From Pseudomonas fluorescens (GTDB lineage Bacteria > Pseudomonadota > Gammaproteobacteria > Pseudomonadales > Pseudomonadaceae), in assembly GCF_002837185.1 (NCBI RefSeq), contig NZ_KZ478009.1, positions 1-64,000 on the forward strand: 64,000 bases of DNA, read 5' to 3'. How positions within the stretch are numbered: position 1 is the stretch's first letter; the number at the start of each line of letters is the position of its first letter. Below, piece by piece: positions 23,051 through 32,499 of the stretch. Below the pieces are notes generated by a model. It searched no databases, was not told the DNA's origin, and was given only the letters and a program-made list of their open reading frames with translations. The position numbers and the translations under genes were made by a program.

Positions 23051-23749
23051 ATGAACAAGTCTCTGCTCGGCGCGTCCCTCTTCGCGCTCGCCCTCGTCGT
23101 CCCTGTCGCCCACGCCCACCAGGCGGGCGACATTCTGGTTCGCGCCGGTGCAATCACCGTGAACCCGAAGGCCGACAGCAGCAGCGTCAAGGTTGACCAG
23201 GGCCCATTGGCCGGCGCCAACCTGGGCGGCAAGGCGACCATGAGCAGCGACACCCAACTGGGCTTGAACTTCGCCTACATGATCACCGATCACGTCGGTA
23301 TCGAACTGTTGGCCGCCACGCCGTTCGAGCACGATGTAAAGATCAAGAACACCGCCCTCGGCGCCGCCAACGGCAAGCTCGGCACGCTGAAACACTTGCC
23401 GCCGACCCTGAGCGTCGTGTACTACCCGCTGGACCACCAATCGGCGTTCCAACCGTATGTGGGCGCCGGCATCAACTACACCTGGATCTATGACGAACAC
23501 GTCGGCAGCCGCGCCGAGCAAGCCGGTTTCAGCAACTTCAAGGCCGAAAACTCCTGGGGCTGGGCCGCGCAGATCGGCGCCGACTACATGATCAACGACA
23601 AATGGATGATCAACGCCCAGGCGCGCTACATCGACATCAGCACCAAGGCGACTGTGGATAACAACGCGTTGGGCCAGGGCACTCGGGCCAAGGTCAATGT
23701 GGATGTCGACCCGATGGTCTACATGGTGGGTATCGGCTACAAGTTCTAA
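23051..23749 (+). CDS. oprG: OmpW-family outer-membrane porin
   Basis: 232 residues with a signal peptide (cleavage near Ala22, VAHA|HQAGD) and a C-terminal Phe typical of beta-barrels. The OmpW pattern is clear: GDILVRAGAITVNPKADSS, LGLNFAYMITDHVGIELLAA, TLSVVYYPLD, PYVGAGINYTW, DYMINDKWMINAQARYIDI. It forms an eight-stranded channel for small hydrophobic or amino-acid solutes. The order zinc cluster-oprG-epimerase matches P. aeruginosa PA4063-PA4068. Control by oxygen is suggested by the upstream ANR-like box. Confidence 0.93.
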   Translation: MNKSLLGASLFALALVVPVAHAHQAGDILVRAGAITVNPKADSSSVKVDQGPLAGANLGGKATMSSDTQLGLNFAYMITDHVGIELLAATPFEHDVKIKNTALGAANGKLGTLKHLPPTLSVVYYPLDHQSAFQPYVGAGINYTWIYDEHVGSRAEQAGFSNFKAENSWGWAAQIGADYMINDKWMINAQARYIDISTKATVDNNALGQGTRAKVNVDVDPMVYMVGIGYKF

Positions 23750-23766
23750 ATAACACGGCATAACAA

Positions 23767-23855
23767 TGTGGGAGGGGGCTTGCCCCCGATAGCAGAGTGT
23801 CAGTCAAAGACTTATTGACTGGTCCACCGCTATCGGGGGCAAGCCCCCTCCCACA
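23767..23855. repeat. REPIN (GTGGGAGGGGGCTTGC family)
   Basis: The same class as the 6517 element, with inverted copies ending at 23767 and 23855 and a 35-40 base centre. It lies between the converging oprG and epimerase-like genes. Confidence 0.92.
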
Positions 23856-23872
23856 TTTGGTTTTGCAGTGTG

Positions 23873-24757
23873 TCAGGTGTGGCGGTAGAACCGGTCGAGC
23901 AACGCCGGCAACCCCGCCCGCCATGCCCGTGGCTTGATGCCAAAGGTATGCAGGATTTTCTTGCAGGCCAGCACCGCGTGCTGGGGTTCATCCGCCGCAT
24001 CCGGCCGCGCTGCGTGAGCCTGGGCGGTCGGTGACTCGATGGCCAGGGGGTGGAAGTTGCGCGCTTCGGTGAGGATCGCCTGGCCCAGCGCCAGCGGCGT
24101 GGTCGCCTCGTGACCGGCGTAGTGATAGGTGCCCCACAGCGGCGCCGCGCAATCGAGTTGCTTGAGCACGGAAATGATCACCCGCGCCGCATCGTCCACC
24201 GGCGTCGGGTTGCCACGACGGTCGTCGGCCATCAACAACTCATCCGGCTGTTCGGCCCGGGCCAGGAAGCGCCCGAGGGTGCCGTCGACGCTGTCATCGA
24301 GCAGCCAGCCGAACCGCAGCAGCACATGCTGCGGGCAGGTGGCGCGTACGCTCTGCTCGATACGCCACAACGCCTGGCCGCGCAGGCCCAGGGGCACCGG
24401 CTCGTCTTTTTCGCTGTAGGCGGTGGCGCGTGAACCATCGAACACGCGGTAGCTGGACGGTTGCACCAGGGTAATGCTGTGGTGCTGGCACAGTTCGGCC
24501 AGGCGTTCGATGGCAAACTCCTGGGAAGCCAGGCGGGTTTCGCTGACGGCTTCGGCCTGGAACCAGTCGAAATAGTAGGCGAGGTTGATCAAGGCGTCGG
24601 GACGGGTGTCGTCGAGCAATTGGGTGAGACTCGCGGCATCCCAGCCGTCTTGGGGCGGTTTGGGGGCGAGGAAACCGATGTCTTCCTCTGCACCGAGGCG
24701 AATCAGCGCCTGCCCGAGGGCATTCCCGCCGCCCAGTAACATAAGGCGCATTCGCAT
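23873..24757 (-). CDS. RmlD/SDR epimerase-like protein with lost catalytic pair
   Basis: 294 residues with an RmlD-like extended SDR layout: N-terminal Rossmann strand with GGGNALGQAL, DALINLAYYFDW where RmlD has its nucleotide-side Asn/Ala stretch, and SSYRVFDGS for the sugar-loop region. The catalytic YxxxK normally found in VYGRSKLAGE is here LRGQALWRIE, so Tyr becomes Arg and Lys becomes Leu in my alignment. It may therefore bind a nucleotide or sugar without turning it over, or use another base. It is the equivalent of PA4068 by position. Confidence 0.82.
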   Translation of the reverse strand: MRMRLMLLGGGNALGQALIRLGAEEDIGFLAPKPPQDGWDAASLTQLLDDTRPDALINLAYYFDWFQAEAVSETRLASQEFAIERLAELCQHHSITLVQPSSYRVFDGSRATAYSEKDEPVPLGLRGQALWRIEQSVRATCPQHVLLRFGWLLDDSVDGTLGRFLARAEQPDELLMADDRRGNPTPVDDAARVIISVLKQLDCAAPLWGTYHYAGHEATTPLALGQAILTEARNFHPLAIESPTAQAHAARPDAADEPQHAVLACKKILHTFGIKPRAWRAGLPALLDRFYRHT

Positions 24758-24924
24758 AGATTGAGCAGGCCCGGTCTGTTTGGAACGATGGTTGTTGTCG
24801 GCAGGCGCGTGAGCCTTGCCGTAGGTTTATTCCAGAATCGTTGCATTTTGCGGGTTTGTAGCGCAACCGTCACGGACAAAGTAGGTGTTTGCAACTTGTT
24901 GGAGCGGCCGGCATCAATCACTAC

Positions 24925-27900
24925 ATGAACCTTCCCGACTCAACAGACAAGGCACTGGACGGCTTCCACCCCGCCGTCAGCACCTGGTTTCGCAGCACCT
25001 TTCCCTCGGTGACCGACGCGCAGGCCCAGGCGTGGCCGCTGATCCGTCAGCGCCGTTCGACGCTGATCGCCGCGCCGACCGGTTCGGGCAAGACCCTGAC
25101 CGCCTTTCTCGCGGTGCTGGACGACCTGGTCCACCAGGGTCTGACCAACGGCGGCCAACTGCCCGATGAAACCCTGGTGGTCTACATTTCGCCGCTCAAG
25201 GCGCTGTCCAACGATATTCAACTCAACCTGCAAAACCCGCTGGCCGGCATCACCGAGCATCTTGAACAATCGGGCCTGCCGCCGTTGGTGATCCGCACCG
25301 CGGTGCGCACCGGCGACACCCCGCAAAAAGACCGTGCACAGATGCGCAAGCGCGCGCCGCATATCCTGGTCACCACCCCGGAATCGCTGTATGTGCTGCT
25401 CGGCTCGGACTCGGGCAGGCAGATGCTCGCCAGCACGCGCACGGTGATCGTCGATGAAATCCACGCGATAGCCGCCGGCAAGCGCGGCAGCCACCTGGCG
25501 TTAAGCCTGGAGCGCCTGCAAGCCTTGTGCGCCGAGCCGCTGACGCGCATCGGCCTGTCGGCCACGCAAAAGCCCATCGACGCGGTGTCGCGGTTTTTGG
25601 TCGGTACCGGCCGCGAGTGCGCCATTGTCGACATCGGCCACGCCCGCCCGCGCGACCTTGCTATCGAAGTGCCGCCGGTGCCGCTCTCGGCGGTGATGGC
25701 CAATGACGTGTGGGAACTGGTGTACGACCGTCTCGCCGAGTTGGCGCGCGAGCATCGCACCACGCTGATATTCGTGAACACCCGGCGCCTGGCCGAACGC
25801 TTGGCGCGCCACCTGAGCGAGCGCCTGGGCGAGACGGCGGTGGCCGCCCACCATGGCAGCCTGGCCAAGGAAATGCGCCTGGACGCCGAGCAACGCCTCA
25901 AGGCCGGTGCGCTGCAAGTGCTGATCGCGACCGCGTCACTGGAGCTGGGGATTGATATCGGCGATGTGGACCTGGTCTGCCAGATCGGCTCGCCCGGTTC
26001 AATCAACGGGTTTCTGCAACGGGTCGGCCGCTCCGGGCACCAGGTCGGCGGTACGCCCAAGGGCCGCCTGTTTGCCACCACCCGCGACGACTTGATCGAA
26101 TGCGCAGCCCTCCTCGACTGCGTGCGCCGTGGCGAGCTCGACACCTTGCACATCCCCGTGGCGCCGCTGGACGTGCTGGCCCAGCAGATCATCGCCGAGG
26201 TCAGTGCGCGCGAATGGTCGCAAGCGCCCCTGCTGACGCTTATCCGCCGCGCCGCGCCGTATGCCGTGCTGGACGAGCGCCATTACCAGGCGCTGCTGCA
26301 CATGCTCGCCGACGGCTACAACGGCCGCCAGGGTATGCGCAGCGCTTACCTGCACCGGGACGCCGTGACGCACACCCTGCGCGGCCGCCGTGGCGCCCGG
26401 CTCACGGCCGTGACCAGCGGCGGCACCATCCCCGACAACGCCGACTACAGCGTGCTGCTCGAACCCCAGAGCCTGAACATCGGCAGCGTCAACGAAGACT
26501 TTGCGGTGGAGAGCATCGCCGGCGATATTTTCCAGCTCGGCAATACGTCCTACCGCATCCTGCGGGTGGAAGCCGGCAAGGTGCGCGTCGAGGACGCCCA
26601 CGGTCAGCCGCCGACCATTCCGTTCTGGATGGGCGAAGCGCCGGGGCGCAGCAACGAGTTGTCGGCGGCGGTGGCCCGTTTGCAGGGGCAGTTGGACCAC
26701 CTGCTCGGCGCCAGCCCGGGTGACCTGCAACCGGCGCAGACGTGGCTCACCGACACCCTCGGCCTGAACCGCGCCAGCGCCGAACAACTGTTGGATTACC
26801 TGGCCCGCACGCGCCTGGCCCTCAGTGCCTTGCCGTCGCGGGACACCTTGATCATGGAGCGGTTTTTCGACGCGTCCGGCGGCACCCAGTTGATCATCCA
26901 CACGCCGTTTGGCAGCCGCATCAACCGCGCCTGGGGCCTGGCCCTGCGCAAGCGCTTTTGCCGCACGTTCAACTTCGAGCTGCAAGCGGCGGCCAGCGAA
27001 AATGCGATTGTGCTGTCGCTGTCCACCAGCCACAGCTTCGCGCTGGATGACGTGTGGCGTTACCTCAACAGCAACAGCGCCGAACACCTGCTGATCCAGG
27101 CCGTGCTGGATGCGCCGCTGTTCGGCGTGCGCTGGCGCTGGAACGCCGGCGTGGCGCTGGCATTGCCGCGCTACACCGGCGGGCGCAAGGTAGCGCCGCA
27201 GATCCAGCGCATGAAAAGCGAAGACCTGATCGCCAGTGTGTTTCCCGACCAGATTGCCTGCCTGGAAAACCTCGCCGGCGAACGCGAAGTGCCCGACCAT
27301 CCGCTGGTGGAACAAACCCTCGATGACTGCCTGCACGAAGCCATGGACAGCGAGGGCTGGCTGGCCCTGTTGCGGCGCATGGAAGCGGGCGACGTGCGCA
27401 TGGTCAGCCGTGACCTGCCCGCGCCCTCGCCGATGGCCGCCGAAATTCTCAGCGCGCGCCCCTACACTTTTCTCGATGACGCGCCATTGGAAGAACGCCG
27501 CACCCAGGCGGTGCTCAACCGCCGCTGGAGCGACCCGCAGAGTACCGACGACCTCGGCGCACTGGATACCGAAGCGATTGCCGGCGTACGCGAGGAGGCG
27601 TGGCCCGCGCCCCAGGGGCCGGATGAAATGCACGAAGCGCTGATGAGCCTGGCTTGTATTGCAGAGCAGGAGGTCACGCCGCAATGGGCCGAATGGTTGC
27701 AGACGCTGAACAAGGCCGGACGCGCTTATCCATTGCCCAACGGCCTGTGGGTAGCCGTGGAACGCTTGAGCTGTCTGCAGGCAATCTACCCGCACAACCT
27801 GCCGCTGCTGCCAGGTTTCGACGAGCCCTGGACATTCGATGAGGCCTTGGCGGAAGTGCTGCGCGCGCGCCTGGGCGGTTTCGGCCCATTGACGCTGCCC

Positions 27901-29172
27901 GAGATTGCCGCGCCCCTGGCGTTGCCCCCCGCCACCGTGGCCCAGGGGTTGACGCGGCTGGAGCAGGAAGGCTACGTGCTGCGCGGGCACTTCAGCCCAG
28001 GCTGTAGCGCTGAGCAATGGTGCGAACGGCACCTGCTGGCGCGTATTCATCGCTACACGGTCAAGCGCCTGCGCCGGGAAATCGAACCGGTGGCGCTGCA
28101 GGATTTCATGCGTTTTCTGTTCGACTGGCAGCACCTTTCCGACAGCACGCGCGGCCAGGGCAGCGCGGTGTTGCCGCAAATAGTCGCCCAGTTCGAAGGC
28201 TACGCCGCCGCCACGTCGGCCTGGGACAGTGACCTGCTCAGTGCGCGTATCAAGGATTACGCCTCGACCTGGCTCGACGACCTGTGCCGCAGCGGCAAGC
28301 TGGTGTGGACGCGCCTGAGCCACAAAGCCGGCGCCATCGCCTTGCGCAGCACGCCGATCGTGCTGTTACCGCGCAGCCAGGTGCCGTTGTGGAGCGGGCT
28401 GACCGAACAGACCGACAGCACGACGCTGTCGCCCAAGGCGCAGAAAGTCCATTTGGCCCTGCGCGAACAGGGCGCGCTGTTCTTCGATGAACTGGTGCAT
28501 GAAGCCCATCTGCTGCGCAGCGAGCTGGAAACCGCCTTGCAGGAGTTGGTCGGCGCGGGGTTGGTGAATGCCGACAGCTTCGCCGGGCTGCGCGCCCTGA
28601 CCACGCCCGCCAGCAAACGCCAGGCGCGCAGCAGCCGGCGTGGACGCGGCGCCTTTATCGGCGGCATGGATGATGCCGGGCGCTGGGCACTGATACGTCG
28701 CGCGCCAGGCGAGCCCGGTGCGCATTCGGCCGAGACGCTGGAGCATGTCGCGATGACCTTGCTGCGCCGCTATGGCGTGGTGTTCTGGCGCCTGCTCGAG
28801 CGCGAGGCGGACTGGTTGCCGAGCTGGCGGGAATTGCTGCGCACCTACCAGCGCCTGGAAGCGCGGGGCGAGATTCGCGGCGGGCGGTTTGTCAGTGGCT
28901 TGGCGGGGGAACAGTTTGCACTGCCGGAGGCGATCCCGTTGCTGCGTGAGGTGCGGCGCCGGCCCCATGACGGCAGCTTGATCGCAGTGTGCGGGGCCGA
29001 CCCGCTGAACCTTGTCGGCACGCTGCTACCGGGAAGCAAAGTGCCGGCGGTGAGTGGCAATCGGATCGTGTACCGGGATGGCGTGCCGGCGGGGGTGATG
29101 GTGGGCGGTAAGCAGCAGGTGTTGCTGGAGGTGGATCAGCAGGCGATTCAAGAGAAATTGCTCAGGCGGTGA
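24925..29172 (+). CDS. lhr: Large ATP-dependent helicase Lhr
   Basis: 1415 residues from the ATG at 24925; a TTG-initiated version 12 codons longer is possible but less like the family. Walker A PTGSGKT at 51-57, DEIH at 177-180, and motif VI QRVGRSGH from 365. The second half (beyond about 450) holds the Lhr winged-helix and the C-terminal Lhr-specific domains. E. coli Lhr (about 1540 residues) unwinds RNA:DNA hybrids and acts in DNA repair. The 167-base gap shared with the divergent epimerase-like gene should hold both promoters. No nuclease gene is adjacent. Confidence 0.93.
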   Translation: MNLPDSTDKALDGFHPAVSTWFRSTFPSVTDAQAQAWPLIRQRRSTLIAAPTGSGKTLTAFLAVLDDLVHQGLTNGGQLPDETLVVYISPLKALSNDIQLNLQNPLAGITEHLEQSGLPPLVIRTAVRTGDTPQKDRAQMRKRAPHILVTTPESLYVLLGSDSGRQMLASTRTVIVDEIHAIAAGKRGSHLALSLERLQALCAEPLTRIGLSATQKPIDAVSRFLVGTGRECAIVDIGHARPRDLAIEVPPVPLSAVMANDVWELVYDRLAELAREHRTTLIFVNTRRLAERLARHLSERLGETAVAAHHGSLAKEMRLDAEQRLKAGALQVLIATASLELGIDIGDVDLVCQIGSPGSINGFLQRVGRSGHQVGGTPKGRLFATTRDDLIECAALLDCVRRGELDTLHIPVAPLDVLAQQIIAEVSAREWSQAPLLTLIRRAAPYAVLDERHYQALLHMLADGYNGRQGMRSAYLHRDAVTHTLRGRRGARLTAVTSGGTIPDNADYSVLLEPQSLNIGSVNEDFAVESIAGDIFQLGNTSYRILRVEAGKVRVEDAHGQPPTIPFWMGEAPGRSNELSAAVARLQGQLDHLLGASPGDLQPAQTWLTDTLGLNRASAEQLLDYLARTRLALSALPSRDTLIMERFFDASGGTQLIIHTPFGSRINRAWGLALRKRFCRTFNFELQAAASENAIVLSLSTSHSFALDDVWRYLNSNSAEHLLIQAVLDAPLFGVRWRWNAGVALALPRYTGGRKVAPQIQRMKSEDLIASVFPDQIACLENLAGEREVPDHPLVEQTLDDCLHEAMDSEGWLALLRRMEAGDVRMVSRDLPAPSPMAAEILSARPYTFLDDAPLEERRTQAVLNRRWSDPQSTDDLGALDTEAIAGVREEAWPAPQGPDEMHEALMSLACIAEQEVTPQWAEWLQTLNKAGRAYPLPNGLWVAVERLSCLQAIYPHNLPLLPGFDEPWTFDEALAEVLRARLGGFGPLTLPEIAAPLALPPATVAQGLTRLEQEGYVLRGHFSPGCSAEQWCERHLLARIHRYTVKRLRREIEPVALQDFMRFLFDWQHLSDSTRGQGSAVLPQIVAQFEGYAAATSAWDSDLLSARIKDYASTWLDDLCRSGKLVWTRLSHKAGAIALRSTPIVLLPRSQVPLWSGLTEQTDSTTLSPKAQKVHLALREQGALFFDELVHEAHLLRSELETALQELVGAGLVNADSFAGLRALTTPASKRQARSSRRGRGAFIGGMDDAGRWALIRRAPGEPGAHSAETLEHVAMTLLRRYGVVFWRLLEREADWLPSWRELLRTYQRLEARGEIRGGRFVSGLAGEQFALPEAIPLLREVRRRPHDGSLIAVCGADPLNLVGTLLPGSKVPAVSGNRIVYRDGVPAGVMVGGKQQVLLEVDQQAIQEKLLRR

Positions 29173-29185
29173 GTTTGAGGGCCTC

Positions 29186-29260
29186 ATCGGGGGCAAGCCC
29201 CCTCCCACACTGGATGTGTGAACACAGTTCCAATGTGGGAGGGGGCTTGCCGCCGATGGC
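29186..29260. repeat. REPIN (GTGGGAGGGGGCTTGC family)
   Basis: Inverted copies ATCGGGGGCAAGCCCCCTCC (from 29186) and TGTGGGAGGGGGCTTGCCGC (from 29234). The second copy has two changes (CCGC and GATGGC) against the family. It lies between the convergent lhr and mechanosensitive channel genes. Confidence 0.9.
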
Positions 29261-29279
29261 GCCGGTTCAGGCACCACAA

Positions 29280-31361
29280 TCACTCGGCACGCGGCTGCTC
29301 GGTCATCTCCACCTCATGCTCCTGCCCCACCCGCTTGGGCAACACAACCTGCTGTGGATAAGTCTGCGCGAAATGCACTTCATCGCAGTTATCCACAAGC
29401 TTCTTCAAGCGCTGGTTAAACGCACGACTCACCGCATACTGCCCACCCGACACAGTACGGAACTGCGCCGTCAGCACCACGCCGTTGAGGTCCATCTTGT
29501 CGACGCCGAACACCTCCAGCGGCCCTTGCAGGTTGTACTTGAGGAACACGTCGTCGCGAATCGACTGGCCGGCCTCGCGGATCAGTTCCACGGCTTTGTC
29601 CACATCGGTGTCGTAGGTGAACTGCACCGAGAAGAACGCGTAAGCGAACTGGCGCGACTGGTTGGTGACCGCCTTGATCTGCCCGAACGGCACCGAATGC
29701 ACGAAGCCCTTGCCATCGCGCAGGCGCAGGGTGCGGATGGTCAGGCCCTCGACGGTGCCGGCATGGCCGGAGTCGAGCACCACCCAGTCGCCGATCGACA
29801 AGGTGTCTTCGATGATGATGAACAGGCCGGTGATCACGTCCTGCACCAATTGCTGCGAGCCAAAACCGATGGCTAGGCCGACCACACCGGCCCCCGCCAG
29901 CAGCGGCGCGACGTTGATGCCCAGGTTGGCCATGGTGGTGATCGCACAGATCACCACCAGGATGATTTTCACGGCGTTGCGCAACAGCGGCAGGATGGTT
30001 TTCACACGGGTACTGGGCTGGCGGCTGGAGCGCTTGTTGACCGGCGGTTTGAGCGCTTCCTGAATCGCTGTATCGAGCACCACCCAGAACAGCCACGTCA
30101 TCAACAGGATCAGGCCGATGCTGCTGAGGGAATCGCTGATTGCCCGGCCTATTGAGTTGCGCTGGGCAAACTCGAACAACGACACGCCCCAGATACGCCC
30201 GAGAATTTCGATAAAGGCGATGGCCATGACGATGCGCAATATCGCGTGCAACAGGCTGAGGAAGCGCTCCTTGTAGGCGCTGCTACGCTGGATCGCCACC
30301 TGGCTGCGAGACTTGAACAGGTGTTGCAGCACAGTGCTGAGGAACACCGTGCCGATCAGCAGGATGGTGGTGAACAGGGCACAGCGCAGGGCCTTTTGAT
30401 TGTCGTCGCCCGCACCGATCAGGTTGATTGCCGATACCAGCACCATCAGCAGAATCGGCCAATACCAGAGCCCGGAAAATACTCGCAATGATTGCTGCAA
30501 CGCCGGTTGTTTGAGCCGCTGGGCCAGCGGCCGATTGCGGATCAGATGCGCAACCGGACGCCGCAGGCGCACCACCAGCACGCCAAAGATCACCGTCGCA
30601 AACAGGCCGGTAAACACCGCGATACTGCTGGTGATATTGCCACCGAGCTGACGGGCGATCTGCGGACTGGTCAGCGCATCGCTGAGGGCGGCCAGGAAGC
30701 CAATCAGGAACAGCGGCTTGGGACAATAGCCGCAAATTATCCGCACCGCCGGGCGCTTGTGGCCGACGTTGAACATGACGATGACGCACAACAGCATCGA
30801 GGTGGAGAAAATGCCGCTACTGGTGGCGTAGGCAAAACACAGCGCCAGCGCCCGGCCCACGGAGGTGGCTAAAAAGTGGCTGACATACAGCGTCAACGGC
30901 AGGCAGATAATGGCCGGGAGGGTATAGGGCACCACATACCCGAGCACCGCCAGCAGGCGCGCGCGGCGCTGGAAAAAACCACGCAGGCCCAGGCGCCGCA
31001 CGATCAGGCGGCCCAACAGCGTCAACACGGCAAAGGCACCGATCCACACAGCGGACAGCAACAGGAAATCCCCGGCCACGCTCCATGGCGAGCGCGCCGC
31101 CGTCTGGTCGACCAAACGCCCGACTTCATTCGCGGCCCGGTCGGCCCGCAGGCGCCACTCGTCGATGAAATTCTGATTGAGGTCCAGCTTCTGTTGCACA
31201 TCATCGATGCTGGAACTGATGGCCCCGAGCAGGCCGCCCTCCACCAGCAACTCCGGCTTGGCCGGGGCTTCGGGTTCAGGCGCGGTGGCCGCGGCTTGCA
31301 GTGCGCCGTTGCCGCACAACAGCAGCGCGCCGAGCAGTAATGCAGTCTTTAGATTCAGCAA
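29280..31361 (-). CDS. Large MscS-family mechanosensitive channel
   Basis: 693 residues. A signal peptide (about 1-24) and a periplasmic coiled region (about 45-90) precede roughly ten membrane segments (first near 94-116). The MscS pore helix and upper beta domain are at about 485-520 (LLAGAGVVGLAIGFGSQQLV, then DVITGLFIIIED). A soluble C-terminal vestibule follows. The channel opens under membrane tension and releases solutes during hypo-osmotic shock. The size and N-terminal extension place it with YbiO/YjeP-like large members, not with the 286-residue MscS. Confidence 0.9.
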   Translation of the reverse strand: MLNLKTALLLGALLLCGNGALQAAATAPEPEAPAKPELLVEGGLLGAISSSIDDVQQKLDLNQNFIDEWRLRADRAANEVGRLVDQTAARSPWSVAGDFLLLSAVWIGAFAVLTLLGRLIVRRLGLRGFFQRRARLLAVLGYVVPYTLPAIICLPLTLYVSHFLATSVGRALALCFAYATSSGIFSTSMLLCVIVMFNVGHKRPAVRIICGYCPKPLFLIGFLAALSDALTSPQIARQLGGNITSSIAVFTGLFATVIFGVLVVRLRRPVAHLIRNRPLAQRLKQPALQQSLRVFSGLWYWPILLMVLVSAINLIGAGDDNQKALRCALFTTILLIGTVFLSTVLQHLFKSRSQVAIQRSSAYKERFLSLLHAILRIVMAIAFIEILGRIWGVSLFEFAQRNSIGRAISDSLSSIGLILLMTWLFWVVLDTAIQEALKPPVNKRSSRQPSTRVKTILPLLRNAVKIILVVICAITTMANLGINVAPLLAGAGVVGLAIGFGSQQLVQDVITGLFIIIEDTLSIGDWVVLDSGHAGTVEGLTIRTLRLRDGKGFVHSVPFGQIKAVTNQSRQFAYAFFSVQFTYDTDVDKAVELIREAGQSIRDDVFLKYNLQGPLEVFGVDKMDLNGVVLTAQFRTVSGGQYAVSRAFNQRLKKLVDNCDEVHFAQTYPQQVVLPKRVGQEHEVEMTEQPRAE

Positions 31362-31457
31362 AACACCGGGCTCCTTCAGGGGGTCTGTAAGGAACTGACG
31401 GGTTTGAGCCGTGATCGTTCCCCTGATTCGCCCGGCCCCTCTCCCACACCCTGGCCT

Positions 31458-31489
31458 CTACCGCCTGCGCTACCGCCCGCTCTACCGCC
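31458..31489. repeat. Three tandem copies of CTACCGCC with 12-base period
   Basis: CTACCGCC starts at 31458, 31470 and 31482, with four-base spacers. It lies in the 211-base divergent gap between the mechanosensitive channel and the DUF72 gene, which otherwise shows no feature I can name. It may be a binding-site array or chance tandem duplication. Confidence 0.5.
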
Positions 31490-31572
31490 TGTAGAAATGT
31501 GGAAACTTTCGGCCAAAGATCGTAGTCATCCCAAAACGCGGGGCAATCGACCCTGGATCAACGGGAGTAAGC

Positions 31573-32499
31573 ATGGCGGCGATTCACATCGGCATTTCCG
31601 GCTGGCGCTATACGCCCTGGCGGGGCGATTTCTACCCCGAAGGCTTGACCCAGAAACGCGAATTGCAGTTTGCGTCACGCGCCGTCAACGCGATCGAAAT
31701 CAACGGTTCGTTCTACGCGTTGCAAACCCCCAAGCGCTACGCCGAGTGGTATGCCGACACGCCCGAAGGGTTCATGTTCAGCGTCAAGGCCCCGCGCTAT
31801 ATCACCCATATCCTGCGCCTGCGCGATGTGCACAAGCCCATGGCGAACTTCTTCGCGTCCGGGGTGCTGGAGCTCAAAGACAAGCTTGGGCCGATCCTCT
31901 GGCAGTTCCCGCCCAGCTTCAAGTTCGACCCGCCCCTGTTCGAAGCCTTCCTGGCCGAACTGCCCACCACCACCTTGCAGGCCTCCGCCCTCGCCCATCA
32001 GCATGAGCCACGCCTGAACGGCAAAGCGAGCATGAAGGCCTACGGCAAGCAGCCGTTGCGCCATGCGGTGGAAATTCGCCACCAGAGCTTTGCGGTGCCT
32101 GAGTTTGTGCAGTTGCTGGACAAGTACGGCGTCGCCCTGGTGGTGGCGGACACTGCTGGCAAGTGGCCGTATGTCGAAGACGTCACCGCCAACTTCCTGT
32201 ACCTGCGCCTGCATGGCGACAAGCAGTTGTACGCCAGTGGCTATACCGACGAAGCCCTCAAGCGCTGGGGCGACCGCATCGAGCGTTGGCGTCACGGCAA
32301 ACAGCCTGCGGATGCGCATTTGATCGCCCCGCAGCACAAGCCACGCGCGCGCAAACAGCGCGACGTATTCTGCTTTTTCGATAACGACATCAAGGTGCGT
32401 GCGCCTTTCGATGCCCGTCAATTGTTACAGCGTTTCGGTCTGGACAAGCACTTGGCGACAGCGCCGGGGCAATTGCCGGAACCTGGAGTGCTGCCATGA
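31573..32499 (+). CDS. DUF72 (YecE-like) TIM-barrel protein
   Basis: 308 residues. DUF72 signature elements are IHIGISGWRYTPWRGDFYPE at the N-terminus, NAIEINGSFYALQ, and the paired FLYLRLHGDKQLYASGY near the C-terminus. The fold is a TIM barrel with no agreed biochemical function. The last four bases overlap the next gene (ATGA), so the gene leads the membrane-lipid-type unit ybhP-clsB-ybhN. GGGAG precedes the ATG. Confidence 0.88.
   Translation: MAAIHIGISGWRYTPWRGDFYPEGLTQKRELQFASRAVNAIEINGSFYALQTPKRYAEWYADTPEGFMFSVKAPRYITHILRLRDVHKPMANFFASGVLELKDKLGPILWQFPPSFKFDPPLFEAFLAELPTTTLQASALAHQHEPRLNGKASMKAYGKQPLRHAVEIRHQSFAVPEFVQLLDKYGVALVVADTAGKWPYVEDVTANFLYLRLHGDKQLYASGYTDEALKRWGDRIERWRHGKQPADAHLIAPQHKPRARKQRDVFCFFDNDIKVRAPFDARQLLQRFGLDKHLATAPGQLPEPGVLP

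Noticed and set aside
25999..28323. 774-codon open frame antisense to lhr
   Set aside because: It is a GC-driven shadow of the helicase gene: low-complexity His/Gln/Arg/Ala composition, no motifs, and full overlap with a convincing Lhr.
6517..29260. Recurrent palindromes as a CRISPR array
   Set aside because: Copies are kilobases apart, inverted in pairs and not spaced by unique spacers; they are REP/REPIN elements.
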